Source: Undaria pinnatifida (Eukaryota > Sar > Phaeophyceae > Laminariales > Alariaceae). Taken from it: DNA of 64,000 bases. Shown piece by piece: positions 33,201 to 44,521 of the stretch. The stretch lies in NCBI GenBank assembly GCA_012845835.1, contig JABAKD010000023.1, positions 124,001 to 188,000 of the forward strand, given 5' to 3'. The notes under the pieces are model-generated. The model was not told where the DNA came from, searched no databases, and saw only the letters and a list, made by a program, of their open reading frames with translations. Every line of letters starts with the position of its first letter. The stretch's first letter is position 1. The translations under genes and the position numbers were made by a program.

Positions 33201-35323
33201 CTTTGAAGCTGCATGGCCACAGAGAATCTCGAGCAAGACGCCTCTGAGGCCGGAAGGACCACCTATATCATTTCTTGGGATATTCGAGAACATCTCCCAC
33301 ACCCCGAAGCGAATGAGAAGGTGCTAGAAACGTAATGGCGTTTTCAGGCAATCGAAGTTGATGACGTTCTCGTGCTCTTCAACATACCTGGTAACACTAA
33401 AGCTGGGGTAGGGAGGGGAACCGCCGTTTCCACCTCTGTTTTTCTCATGCTCTTAATCATGGTCAACATGCACTTTGGGTGATTGCTATATAATCTCTGG
33501 GACCTGGCATCATGTGGTTCAAGTACAAGAGTTTTGCGCCACCTTGAATTGCAATGAAGTAGGCGACTCCACCTCAAAGGCACGGTAACACAACCTGTAC
33601 CGACGGGACCTCTTTGTGGCTTACGTTCTCTGGGACCTGGCCACAAATATATACGTTGTCAAAGGGGATGGACTGTACCTCATATACGCCGTTCTTAACC
33701 TAGACTATTATATATGGGCATTTTTTTCGCCCCGGCTAGTGTATATTGACCATTGTCTTGTCACCTGACACATCGTTCGAACGTTCGCGTCTTGCCAATG
33801 ACAAAGCATCTTAAACTCGTCTCCACCTTGGTACCGCCATCAACCAACGCCCCTCGAATTCACTCAATAGGACCACTGCTGGTCTGGGGCTAATCGCGTT
33901 CGGGATCCTTTAAGAAATGTCAGGTTCTCAAGAATGAAACCTGTTACACGTTTGAGCTACTAAAAACTTGGCTATGTTAACAGAGACTACGCTTTCAGCC
34001 CTGCACATACGACTGGACCGTCCTGGCAAAACGCGTATACAAATGCATGAAATTGTAGTCATAGCAAGCTGTCATGGCTGTTTCAACGAAATCCTGAGAC
34101 TATGCATAGAAGTCTGCTAAGAGTATGGTAACGATGGAATGCCGAAGACTCTCAGCGCGGCTTGTACGCAAAAGGACCGCTTGCCACATGCATATTGTTC
34201 ATTGGGAGTAAACAAGGCGCCTACGTTCAGAAGGCTACATTTTTAGGATAGTTTAACCAACACTCGTTGCAAGAAAGACGTACACGGCCATCAGACGACG
34301 GGTTTGGGTCGGGTGTTATGCTGTGTTTGGCGGACGTTGCATGCGCCGGACACCACAATTATAGAGTCAAGGCCGCGGCCACACCCTCACAGTAATACTC
34401 CAAATATTTCATATTTACGCTTACAAGTACCAAACCTCCACGCAATTCCTTGCGGCAACAACCGTCCAACATTTTTATTTTCAGGTTTATTACTAGCGAA
34501 TGTGAAGTACATACCAGCACGCGCGTTAAACGGTCATATACCTAACGTTTCGGCACTCTATCTAGCGGTTGCGCCCAACCCCAATCGAAGAAGGAACAAT
34601 GGTTTTAAACAAATGCCGATATAGGTCGATAACGTGTTCAACATGAGCAAACTAGAGTTCTGACAGAATCGAGCTTATCCAATATATTTGCTTAGCAACC
34701 TACTGCTGGTATCCTCTGATGTACCATTTGAAATCGCACGCTGGTTTTACAGGACGGACTACTAAGAACTAGAGAAATAGACGTTTTCGTGGGAATCGTA
34801 CAGCCATGAAGGTAGCACGTTTTTTGCCACTCGAATGGAAAAATAATGGGGACCTTTCATCCCAAATCGTCGGAGCTGCATTGTTGTTGTCTCATTAGTT
34901 TGTCCTTGAAGAAATATACTACCTCGATTTGCTTATCTTGTTGCGCTTTCACCATACTTCAACTCGGTGTTGTGGGTGAGGCATATCAAGATATGCACAG
35001 CTCCTCAAGAGATGGGCCCCAGCACAACAAGGTTGAACCTCTACTGCACTCTCATCATGATGTCGACCTTCTCCGCATTTTTGAACGGCGCGCCTCCAAT
35101 TGTTGCACGATGACACATGCCACGGTACAGATGCACCAATAATTTTCTCATAATCTCCACGACCACAAGAGCTCCATACCTCAGCTCCATATCCCACAAA
35201 AATAAACGATTGAGAGCAAAACCGAAAAACCAAATCGAAGAAGACAATGCATTGTCTACTGGTGTTGTAATTCATACAACACAAGCAAACGTTCTTGGTA
35301 AACAAGAGTGAAGTTCCGAGGTC
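30275..35323. other. Gene-free stretch
   Basis: 30275-30660 is the 3' flank shared with copy A. A (TA)n run is at 32385-32404, and a C-rich run near 32700. Near 33398 a GGTAGGGAGGGGAACC..CGTTTCCACCT string resembles the end of the TTAA element, but without a partner end. No frame over 140 codons exists and none shows a recognisable domain. Confidence 0.55.
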
Positions 35324-35325
35324 AT

Positions 35326-35894
35326 TAGACTAGTCTAATCATTTATTGAGGAGTTCGGTCATCCAGCAAAACAAGTGCCACAAATTGATACCGGTACCTC
35401 TATCGTAGCTGACGCGCACTGCTTCAACTCGAACCATTACATGGCATACTGAATTGCAACTCAGTAGGAAAGTTGCTCCGACCCGTTTATCGTAAAAACG
35501 CCTGCAGTCGTGGCGGATTGAAATAGTGAACACTCTCTGTCACAATCTGACAACAATCTATTTCCAAACCTCGCATGATAACACGCCACCGTCGTGGTCT
35601 TCGAGCGCCGAAGGCACATACATTTTCGAGGGCCTGCAGCGTGAGTAATAGAGCTTTCAAGTTCCCCAACAAAGCCGAGATTTTGTTCAAGGTGTTTAAC
35701 GTACAACCGCTTAGGAGTGATTAACTACCCAAGTCAAGACGTGCAGAAACAAATGCGGTATGAGCTCTACTCACTGTCGTTGACACGAAGATGAACACGC
35801 CTGGTATCGCATACATGCTGTTAAACACATTAGGCTATAGAAATGCGGCGTGTATACAAATAAATGTAGGTTTAATGTGGACTAGACTAGTCTA
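35326..35894. repeat. Segment bounded by the palindrome TAGACTAGTCTA
   Basis: The 12-mer lies at 35326-35337 (extended to a 16-bp palindrome, 35324-35339) and at 35883-35894. The 545 bp between have no coding capacity. Since the 12-mer is its own reverse complement, these could be the ends of a small element or two hits of a preferred site. A third copy is at 11669. Confidence 0.45.
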
Positions 35895-37434
35895 TGTATC
35901 AAAGCAGTTGGAGCGGGGTTACAAGGTCCAGCATATTAATTAATGCAGTATATCGTTGAGCGCGCCTTAAACGGCGGATATCATCCACGAATCTAACTGA
36001 CTAACCAGCGCAGCAGCATCGCGGATACCGCAGATTCCGCATGGTCTCGGGGATGAGGGCTTAAAACACATGAAAACCGGTTGGAGAATGATTTGCACAC
36101 TAATTCGTTCGTGGTGGCATTATAGGCCGACACCAATTCAAACGCTCCTGCCATACGAATGCCACAAAAAAACGAAAGAAAATAGAGTACATGTTGCTGC
36201 GCACCAACCAACCACCCACGGACACCGTGACCGTACCACCCACAACGCGTCTGAGATACGCCAGAATATCATCTGTCATGCCGTACCGGTAAAGTACCTG
36301 GTACCTGGTACTGCTGTACCGACCACGAATAAAACAGTGGGAGCGTTGCGAGGGCCATGCGTGTAGCAACCGCTGTGTATCAGGCACACAGAGAACAGGG
36401 ACAGTGTGTAATGTAGTCCCACCGTGCTGTGTCTCGACGCCAGGTACTGTCTGCTGCACACGGGATGACCGGCGCACAGGATCACGGATCGGCCTAAAAC
36501 AGCAGTGCGGCAATACAACGAGCATCGTTTCGCGTGGCTCATGAATTATGCCGATGTGCGTGGCCAATCCCCGAATAGCCCGCCTTACCCGAAGGGTATT
36601 GATTGGCATGTTAATTACGCCGATGTGATTGCTTAATCAGCTGTACGTGGGAGGCTGATGAGCAACACGTGCGTGTTTGGCTATTCGTGCCGATAAACGT
36701 AAAAAAAAGAGGATTCTTGTTCCTTCGTCGGCTTTTATCCACATTTCGTTTACTAATAATTTCGAACCCCAACTAAACCAAACGGAAGATCTGAAAACTA
36801 CAATCCGAAACTCGCTACCATTGGTTACGGCTTAACAGCGTTTCGAACGCGCCGAGAAGAGCTATCGACGGCCGGAACAACCTTCCAGCCAGCGCTGGCA
36901 GCACTCAACCCACACCTCCTCACAATTCCTTGGCTTCTCCTTTCGGACCGTGTTTTGTCAAAGGCATCGTAGTCCTGTAGTTTATACGCAACAGTCACTG
37001 CGGAAAGTCATGACGGAATCAAGACGAAAGCTCTTGGCGAGAGCTGCGTCACAGACCATTGCCAGGCAGGAGCAGTTCAACCACGAAAATATCGGCAATA
37101 AGGTGCACCTACCTGTGAGTGACACCGGTAACTATACTACTGCTGTTGGAATACTCCACTGTACAAGGGATATTTGGCTATGTACAGAATCGCCGCCGGG
37201 TGTTCAGGTGGTTTCTCCGTACCAGGTAGGGTGGCTGTCCTACAGCTGCCGTCCCTCGTCCGACCGTGACTGCCAGATGTATGGTGTCTGTCATTAGCCA
37301 GTACGGTGGTGGCTGCACTCAAAAAGGTGCCGACGCTCTTTGGAGGCTATCGGGCGGATGTGGCCAGACACAACTTGTCACCTGGTATCGACAACTATAT
37401 TGTATCGTATATGTGCTGCATTCAGAATTGAGCC
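35895..37434. other. Spacer, no supported gene
   Basis: Open frames at 36100-36609 (minus) and 36950-37297 (plus) show no domain. The latter has a possible start MTESRRKLL and a donor-like CAG|GTAGGG near 37230. The string GCC[G/C]ATGTGCGTGGCCAAT near 36550 recurs near 43690. Confidence 0.4.
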
Positions 37435-38085
37435 ATGGACAAAATTGACCCTGAAGCTGGTTGGGTTTGCTTCTTCGGGGTACCCCTGTGTACATATGCT
37501 ACAAGCCGGGGGAATTCCAAACCTCCGTCCGACAAAACGTTATTGCTGCTGCAGTTGTACGTTAAGGTGACCACTCTGATGATACCGTCCGGTGTTTACA
37601 TCGACGGGCGAGGAGGTGCTTTCTGGTACGTATCGTCGAGACGAATTGAATACAGGCCACTGATGGCGCCTAGGGTACCTCGTGCGGTTGTTCGGGCAAA
37701 TATCCCGATAAACGACACTAGTGATTGTACGACCAGAACCACTCTCACAACATCCCTACAGAGCACATGGCCAACACTACGACCCGGGATACTGGTGACT
37801 TACAAACACCTCGAGGCAGTTCCACTTACAGTAGGCTCGCCCGCCAGTCTTTCTAGACAACATAGAATGTGTGTACAACAAACATTGAATCACACCGAGC
37901 TCGTTTCGTTTTTTTCTTGGTGGAACTTCCATCTGCTCTCGGTATTACTCCCAACAGCAGCGACAACAGCGGCATCAGCGGCACCTGAAGCAACACCAGA
38001 AAAACCTCATGTCGAGCGTCGAAGAGCTACAATTAGAGCAAGATGTGGAGATGGCACGAGCGGCGGTCGTGAGGCTGGTTCGTGA
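37435..38085 (+). CDS. Hypothetical ORF, 216 codons
   Basis: The frame starts at ATG 37435 and has one hydrophobic stretch (LLLLQLYVKVTTLMI). Its length is only modestly above chance for a window this size. It overlaps the start of the better candidate at 38009 in a different frame. No domain recognised. Confidence 0.2.
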   Translation: MDKIDPEAGWVCFFGVPLCTYATSRGNSKPPSDKTLLLLQLYVKVTTLMIPSGVYIDGRGGAFWYVSSRRIEYRPLMAPRVPRAVVRANIPINDTSDCTTRTTLTTSLQSTWPTLRPGILVTYKHLEAVPLTVGSPASLSRQHRMCVQQTLNHTELVSFFSWWNFHLLSVLLPTAATTAASAAPEATPEKPHVERRRATIRARCGDGTSGGREAGS

Positions 38086-38731
38086 AGTCGGCTCCCGCAC
38101 GACGTCAAGAAGTTTTCTTGATTTAGCCCTTTGCTTGCTTTCGGCCATGCGGTCACCTACAGTACACCATTTGCTAGGGGCAACCTGGAACTTCAAAGTG
38201 CGGTACGGGCAGAGCGTGATTGCGGATGCCATGGCGGGCGTGGCCGAAGAAGATTTTGCCGCGTATGTGGAAGCCGTTGTTCGAGGGAACATAGACGTCT
38301 CGAGGTGCAAGGACATTCCATTGCTCCTACCGGACGCGCATGACTTGCTTCGAGAAAGGGGCGCTGTCATTATTCGCAATGCCTTGAAGCGAGAATGTGA
38401 CTTGTCGAACGAAGCCCAGGTATGCCGTTATTTCGATTTTGTCACAAACCAATCGAAAGACGTGATCCTTCAACTCTACCATTTGTTGGTCGCTTTTCAA
38501 GTATGTAAGCCACGTAGTAAATCAACCGCGCGAACTGTGTAGGGGCGAAATGGACCGTTGATGACTTCGCGAGAAGAATATTGGTGGACGGCGTCCTTGA
38601 GGTGTCGTTCTTAGGGCCGTTCTTATCGGAGATGTGAATTTAATAAAGTTCCTCTTTTTTTGCAGGATTTCCATGGAAATACGTCTGCGTTATTATCGAG
38701 TGCGTTTTTTTTTTTTTTCCCTGAGTCTTGA
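38009..38731 (+). CDS. Hypothetical two-exon gene, helical protein
   Basis: The first exon (38009-38500, 164 codons) encodes a helical, charged protein with protein-like composition: MSSVEELQLEQDVEMARAAV, then VIADAMAGVAEEDFAAYVEA, then a Cys/Asp-containing end (CRYFDFVTNQSKDVILQLYH). It ends at a consensus donor, CAA|GTATGTAAG. An excellent acceptor, CCTCTTTTTTTGCAG, lies at 38651-38665. Joining them keeps the frame and adds 21 residues, including a run of five Phe from a poly-T tract, to a stop at 38729. The odd second exon suggests either another acceptor or a decaying gene. Without splicing the frame stops at 38542. I do not recognise the family. Confidence 0.4.
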
Positions 38732-38922
38732 AAGCCGAGCCACAAAGCAAGACCACCACTACCCACACCAGCAGCCACGCGCGTCGTCACACAGCAAGCA
38801 TGACTGAAAATCCCGGAAGACCACAGAGGAAAGCACCCAAGACCAGGATAGGTTCGTGCAGCAGCCCCTGGTGTCAGGAACATGCCGAGCACGACGAGGA
38901 CACCAACGATAGCCTTGTTCAT
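38623..38922 (-). CDS. Candidate small secreted protein
   Basis: From ATG 38922 the minus strand encodes 99 residues starting MNKAIVGVLVVLGMFLTPGA, a good signal peptide (basic N-region, hydrophobic core, small residues before a likely cut after AAA). A short Gly- and Cys-containing mature part follows (GLGC, HACC, a GVGSGG loop). The run of Lys near residue 70 comes from the poly-T tract on the plus strand, which is suspicious. It lies antisense to the second exon of the plus-strand candidate, so at most one of them is likely real. Confidence 0.25.
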   Translation of the reverse strand: MNKAIVGVLVVLGMFLTPGAAARTYPGLGCFPLWSSGIFSHACCVTTRVAAGVGSGGLALWLGFQDSGKKKKNALDNNADVFPWKSCKKRGTLLNSHLR

Positions 38923-39836
38923 GTTTTTGCGCCTCGTGTCCGGGTAATTGGGAAGGCTGAATCGTTGTTTCGTCCGACTCGAGGATGAGTCCTCCACCCA
39001 GGCTGCTTCCTTCCATCGGCCATAATGTTGGACCACTCTCAACGTTTGAAGCTATCCGATCGCCCCAGCGTTGAGCCACGGCGCTTGTCGGAGCACTGCC
39101 TTCGAAATATGGAATCGACGACAGGATTTCCAAATTTGTTGTTGTTAACACTTTCCATATGATATTTTTTGGGGGTGAATAATTTCAGCAATGAATGACG
39201 AATGAACGCCTCCGTATTTTAACACATATTTCACAAATATGAAAATTTAGGAAGTTTTCGAAATTTAGGACAAAAAAAGGTCGCCGATAAGAACGGCCTT
39301 TTTTTCGGCGTGTAGACTATATATGTTAAAGTGGCACAATCTGGAACATGACGGGGTGGATAGTACTTAATCGAAAACTCTGTGGATCTCTACTTTGTAA
39401 AATTTGCCGATGGGCGGCACTCTGGCCGTTTCTGGAACAGCCGTCTAGGACAGCTGCAAGTTCCCAGGCATGATCGGTCGGCGTGCCCAACAAACCGAAG
39501 GGTCGAGTACATGATACGACGTTGAACCGAGCACACGAAAATAATGTCTGGTGCCGGTATTAAGTTCGTATCGATCTTATAGGAAGGTCTGGCTGTCCGT
39601 ACTGAGATGTTATCGACCTTGCTATAAAATAAATGGTACCAATATTGATTTTCGGACGATATTAACGAACGTGTCGGGAACTAACTGGTAGTTAGTGCGC
39701 GTCAGACGTGCGGACGTGTGGGATAAAGGTATGTAGGTCGTACTGAACCCATTGAAATATCGGGCACCATTTACGAGATCGTACACATTTATAAATTTGT
39801 CGGGAGCCGCTACCGAGATGATATGATATGATAGAA
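38923..39836. other. Spacer, no supported gene
   Basis: Only short frames without domains. The strings AAAAAAAGGTCGCCGATAAG and GAACGGCC near 39280 loosely mirror 38610-38630. Confidence 0.45.
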
Positions 39837-40078
39837 AGACAAGGGATACGATATAGGCGCACCAACCATTGTTTTTTTTCCAAGGTTCCTCAGTTTCGGA
39901 GCTGAAGACCTCTCCCAAAAACCAGGTTGGAGAGAAAAATAATACTGCCCCCGGATGAAAAAACCCATCCATGGCCTAGCTACAAAACGGGAATCATGCA
40001 AAAAACCCCGCCATTCGGAAAGCCTTTCATGTCACGCCACACCGAAACTGCCACCTACCTCCATCGTAGCACTTGTCT
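39837..40078. mobile_element. MITE family copy 1
   Basis: 242 bp. The left end AGACAAGGGATACGATATAGG is mirrored by the right end CCTCCATCGTAGCACTTGTCT. The interior shares with the copies at 47970 and 56578 CCA[A/G]CCATTGTTTTTTT, CCATGGCCTAG, AATCATGCAAAAA, and CATT.....AAGC.TTTCATGTCAC. No coding capacity. Confidence 0.8.
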
Positions 40079-42234
40079 CCTTTACATACCAAACCTCTTC
40101 GGCACGATGAACGCCTCCAGCATTTCCCCTTCAGTTATGAATAGTATTACCTTACCTTACCGAAGTTATCGGGTACAGGCACTGAGCTGGTTCAAAACCA
40201 CCGAGGTTTCGTGTGTCAAAAATGAGTTCGCACAGAACTTGCCGAAAATTGAGTTACAGAAATGGAGGTCATACCCATCTCGTCGTCGTGTCGAATGCCG
40301 GTTTTGAATTTGTACGCCCAAATTGTCTAATATGGCAATATGTTCGCACCGGGTTTGCCGAAGTGTCAAGTTAAGATGTGGGTATTATGGCCTTACCGAG
40401 CCATACCCAGAACGTCGATGGCGTGTACACCGAGAAATATCCCCACAATTTTTTTAGACATGGGGTTGGCGATAAAAAAATGTCTACATCGGGGGCGAGT
40501 AGTATGGCCAGCCCCATACCGACGCGTGGCGTGAAGTGAAAATGTGAGCTGCTCTCCCGTTTCGTCAAAGGTGCCGGTAGGTTCGAGAACCATGCATCAG
40601 TACAAATAGTATCGCAGAAACTTTAGTATAATATAGCGATATGTGGAATTAAAACGGCCACACCACCCGAAGCAACGTGCTCGTCACACATGGAAATGGC
40701 ACGCAGTGGGTTCTTAAAGTAAATATACCAACCAACGGTTGACCCACTGTGGACCATGGCGCTGCTCGTTTTGATGCTGTATCATCAGCGTATTCAGGAG
40801 AAGGAACGCGTACGGGACAGAGAAGATATGTTGTACCGGGAGTGGATGCGGGGGAAAGAGGTGAGTCACTCAGTCCGTCAGACTGTCAGAGAATGAGTCG
40901 AGAAAGTGAGAACGTGGTCATGCATTAAAGGCTCACATATTTCACAAAATAGATACACCTTTGAACTTGTGCAGAACGTTGTAGAGTAGGTATCTCTAAT
41001 GTCGATCAGGTGTTTCTACTTCTGCTTCAAGAGTACGTAGATGATATCGGCCCGTTACCCCGTCGCCCTGTTCTCTCGATGTCAGGTGTACAAACATATT
41101 CTATAAATTCTACGGTTTTGCTTTACTCGAAAAGTTTACGTGTATTGTTTTTCCTTCTGTGTACAGGACGTACCAAAACTGCAGTAGGTGCAAGAGCACA
41201 TGCACATGCGTGCTTGTACAGCTTTTCATGACACCCTTCTGGTTCTTTAGCATTTAATGGAGTACACACAGCTGCGTCCGCAATACCTGCTGTGACGTGC
41301 TCTTCCATGGTGGCATGTTAAGGTTAGCATGTACTCTGGGTGAAGAGGCTACTTAGATAAGACATGTCGGGAAGTCTTAACTTGTTTCGCAATCTAAATT
41401 TCATGTGTAGGTAGGCCATGGGCTTTTAATCTTGTGGCAAGTTTTCGATCCCAAGGTCGATTTTTGGTAAATACCAAGCTCTCCTCCAGCGGCAAGTCCC
41501 TAGGCCAAATTACAAATTATTACGGCAGCATGCATCGTCCAAAGTATTGGATGTTACTGCAACGGTATGCGCTTCTACGGAAAACGCTGCTGCTGAAACA
41601 ATGACCAGAAGTGTCACCAAAGAGTGTATTCACAGTACTTGCCGCAAAGATATGTCCTTCTGCAGGATGCCTATCGCTACTACACGACCATTTTCTCTTT
41701 AATACATCGCCATTGTATTCGATCTCGCATAAATCTCCAGTGGGATGTTCCCATGCCCCGTTTACCTGCGTCTGCAGGAGAAGTAGTGGGACGCTTGAAA
41801 GGTGGTAGGGTCTAGTCTGCCGAGGGTTGTGAAGGACCAAGGGGTCATTTCGGTATCAACCAACCATTAGATCCCACCAGCATCCACTGTGCTTCATGAA
41901 CGTTCGTAATCATTTTCCCTGTCGCTATTTTGTTCCATAGAACTAGGGAACGTGCTCCTCGACGGTAGGAGTAGAACTAAATACATAGCCTACAAAGCGA
42001 CATTAGAACAGACAAACGATGAGTGTACCAGCTTTCGGTCAATTTTCGAGAAGAACGGAGTTCGTAACAAACACTCGCCTACTTTTAGACGGCGCTTGCC
42101 TCGTTTGAGATGTATATATAGGCAGGCGGAAATTCCAGCTGGCCTACCAAAACCTTGCGGCAACAGCTTGGTTAGGCTGCATACTTTCCGGCAGCACACA
42201 CGATTGACGACAGCAACAATCGCCGCCAGAACGA
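40079..42234. other. Spacer, no supported gene
   Basis: A degenerate duplication (GTTCGCAC..[A/G]..TTGCCGAA, then AAGTTAAGA or GAGTTACAGA, and GGTATTATGG or GTCATACCCAT) is seen at about 40225-40280 and 40340-40395. No convincing frame. Confidence 0.45.
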
Positions 42235-42642
42235 CTATTCCGTGTCCCACGCAGTAGCTACCCTATCTGCAATTCCAGCGAGATAACTCCATGAAATACG
42301 TGTATACCACATAGCGTAGCATGTATCGATAGCATCATGGTCTCTGTCTTCCAGTCTGTTACCACAGAACTGAGGAACATTCTCAGGATATATGCTCGGT
42401 GTAGTCATCTCAGACTCTGGGCCTGCTGGGTAAAAAAACCAAGAGAACGAAATGAGAACAAAGCCGAGAAAACAGAATGAGTCTACCCACCAGCACACAT
42501 TTTTCAACGCCAATAGTCCACTTTCTGCAAACGCCGTGTCTGCAATTGTCATCGGTTGGTAGGTCGCCCTCGCTGGTCTTAGCACAGCTAGCGTGGCTTC
42601 GACCGGGGCGTCAAGGTCTCGAAGCCTGTCGTCGGAGCGCAA
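42235..42642 (-). CDS. Hypothetical ORF, possible intron
   Basis: The minus-strand frame is 135 codons, with a hydrophobic segment (SFCFLGFVLISFSWFFY) that coincides with an intron-like stretch: the minus strand reads TTGGTTTTTTTACCCAGCAG near 42430, a strong acceptor. If it is an intron, the hydrophobic segment is not translated. No domain is recognised on either side. Confidence 0.2.
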   Translation of the reverse strand: MRSDDRLRDLDAPVEATLAVLRPARATYQPMTIADTAFAESGLLALKNVCWWVDSFCFLGFVLISFSWFFYPAGPESEMTTPSIYPENVPQFCGNRLEDRDHDAIDTCYAMWYTRISWSYLAGIADRVATAWDTE

Positions 42643-42892
42643 GAGGAACTCGAGACGGCGAACGACTCCTTTACGCGGGCCGAGGTCGATCTCATCCGTA
42701 TGTCAGGTGTGTCATCCGTGGCAGGTGGTGGTCTAGTCTTCCAGGTATATCTGTAATGTTCCCAGGCGGTATAAGCACAAACGCTACCGTAACTGATTGA
42801 CATTCTCAGGCGCGTTGGATTGTTTTTTTCAGTTAAACGTTGCCCCGTTCAACAAGATCGTCTTCTCACGTGAACACTATAGCTCGATAAGG
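42643..42892. other. Short spacer
   Basis: Nothing recognised. Confidence 0.4.
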
Positions 42893-43078
42893 CAGTAGTA
42901 GTAGTAGCAGTAGCAGTAGCAGTAGTAGTAGCAGTAGTAGTAGTAGCAGTAGTAGTAGTAGTAGCAGTAGTAGTAATAGTAGTAGTAGTAGTAGTAGCAG
43001 TAGTAGTAGTATTAGTAGCAGTAGCAGTAGTAGTAGTAGGAGTGGCAGTAGTAGTAGTAGTAGCAGTAGTAGTAGTAG
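42893..43078. repeat. AGT/AGC triplet microsatellite
   Basis: About 186 bp of imperfect AGT triplets with interspersed AGC. Frames through it on either strand (for example the Thr/Ala run at 42849-43118 minus) come from the repeat, not from a gene. Confidence 0.95.
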
Positions 43079-43687
43079 GGTTAGGTGGTGACGTCCCCGA
43101 TGTAAGTAGAGACGACATGTTTAGTTTATGTTTTTGGTATGCCCATAACTAGCATACTACGGTATGCAGCGGCTGTAATCAATGATGCATTGTGAAGGCC
43201 TTTCGGACCAATCTTTCATACTAGATACATGCCTGAAAACGACATGGTTTTATTGCGTTAAAGATCGACACAAACAATTTGTACCGTAGACTGGGTCCAC
43301 TTGAGACCACTAATATATAGCGCACATATGGTGGATAAACATCGCAATCCGTCTCTATTAATGGTTGAATGTACATACTTGTCAACAGCTTACCGCACAC
43401 TACCATGACGTCCGTTTGCGTCAGGCTCACTCCAGAGCCCCAATGTTTGACAGTAGTACGTGTTTTCCCCTCCCCAGGAGGCTATTCATGTGGCAGAGCA
43501 TTCGGATTCCTTGCGTCAACAGATAGCTTATGTTTCTCATGCCGTACGCACTAGACGTATTATATCTGATAATGGTTAACGCTCTATGCGAAACACATCG
43601 ATACTTAGACATCATTCTTGCTCCACCCCATCGGAAAAACGTGCATTGGCACACAGAACAGTAGCAATTTGATCGACGCCACAATTT
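43079..43687. other. Spacer, no supported gene
   Basis: Nothing recognised. Confidence 0.45.
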
Positions 43688-44521
43688 ATGCCCATGTGCG
43701 TGGCCAATGTCTGCGCCATTGTACGTGAAATGTATGTGAAGGTGGTAGACCAGACGATGGGACTGCCGGTACCAACCCCGCTCGGCAATAATGTTCGTGA
43801 CGACACTTTTATGGCCCAGCCACGGGAATCCTCGCCAGCATTGCCCACCCGCCTGAGCAGCATGGTACCAACCGCAGAGGTTGAGGGCGAGGACAGATCT
43901 AACTGGAGCGGAGATCTCACACCGGAGATCGATAGGCATAGCTCCCTGTCTTCTTTTAGCCAAGAAAGTAACACGACGGGGGTCAAGGTTTCTGCTTCAT
44001 CATTTTCATCCATTGCCAAGCCGTCACCTTCCGGAGCCAAGATTTGTCCATCGCTTCTATCTCTAGACAAAGCCGAAGCACCTACGCCGCCGCTGACGCC
44101 GCCCAGAGAGTCGCTTCCAGCATTTTCGAGCCAGCCGCAGTCCGTCGAACCACCGTCGATCGACCTGAAAGCACCTACAACACCACCGCCGCTTCCGAGC
44201 ACCTATTCGACGAACCGTCTGGAACAGATGTTCAACACGCAGCTGGACAAGGCACATGTGGTCTTTGTCATTGAGGGCACCCTCTGTACTCCAAGTGTCA
44301 CGAATGATCGCTCACATGCTAAGAGCGTATTATCGAAACTCGAGGATGGGTACATGCAAGGTACATGCCAGATACATGCCAGATACATGCAAGCAGAGTG
44401 CTTGGCGTCGATAATCGGGGGATTGACGTCTGCGAAGGGCAAGAGGGGGTTGACACAACCGCTGCACGGGCCGGACTTCGTCGTGCCGCAGTGGGGCGTT
44501 CCGAAGTACAAAGTGGGATAG
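43688..44521 (+). CDS. Hypothetical Ser/Pro-rich protein
   Basis: 277 codons from ATG 43688, longer than expected by chance in this window. Residues 30-175 are rich in Ser, Pro and Thr with acidic spots (PTPPLTPPRESLPAF, APTTPPPLPSTY), as in disordered regulatory regions. Residues 178-275 look folded (LEQMFNTQLDKAHVVFVIEG). A short direct repeat, TACATGC, occurs four times at 44349-44392 and codes for GYMQGTCQIHARYMQ. An antisense frame of 196 codons overlaps, but its composition fits a shadow. No family is recognised, and an exon of a larger gene is possible. Confidence 0.4.
   Translation: MPMCVANVCAIVREMYVKVVDQTMGLPVPTPLGNNVRDDTFMAQPRESSPALPTRLSSMVPTAEVEGEDRSNWSGDLTPEIDRHSSLSSFSQESNTTGVKVSASSFSSIAKPSPSGAKICPSLLSLDKAEAPTPPLTPPRESLPAFSSQPQSVEPPSIDLKAPTTPPPLPSTYSTNRLEQMFNTQLDKAHVVFVIEGTLCTPSVTNDRSHAKSVLSKLEDGYMQGTCQIHARYMQAECLASIIGGLTSAKGKRGLTQPLHGPDFVVPQWGVPKYKVG

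Noticed and set aside
33395-33450. Second copy of the TTAA MITE
   Set aside because: A GGTAGGGAGGGGAACC-type string resembles one end, but I found no matching opposite end or TTAA pair.
44240-44275. Resemblance of AHVVFVIEGT to the start of the MED25 von Willebrand A domain
   Set aside because: Only about ten residues, with no further match downstream; far too short to name a family.
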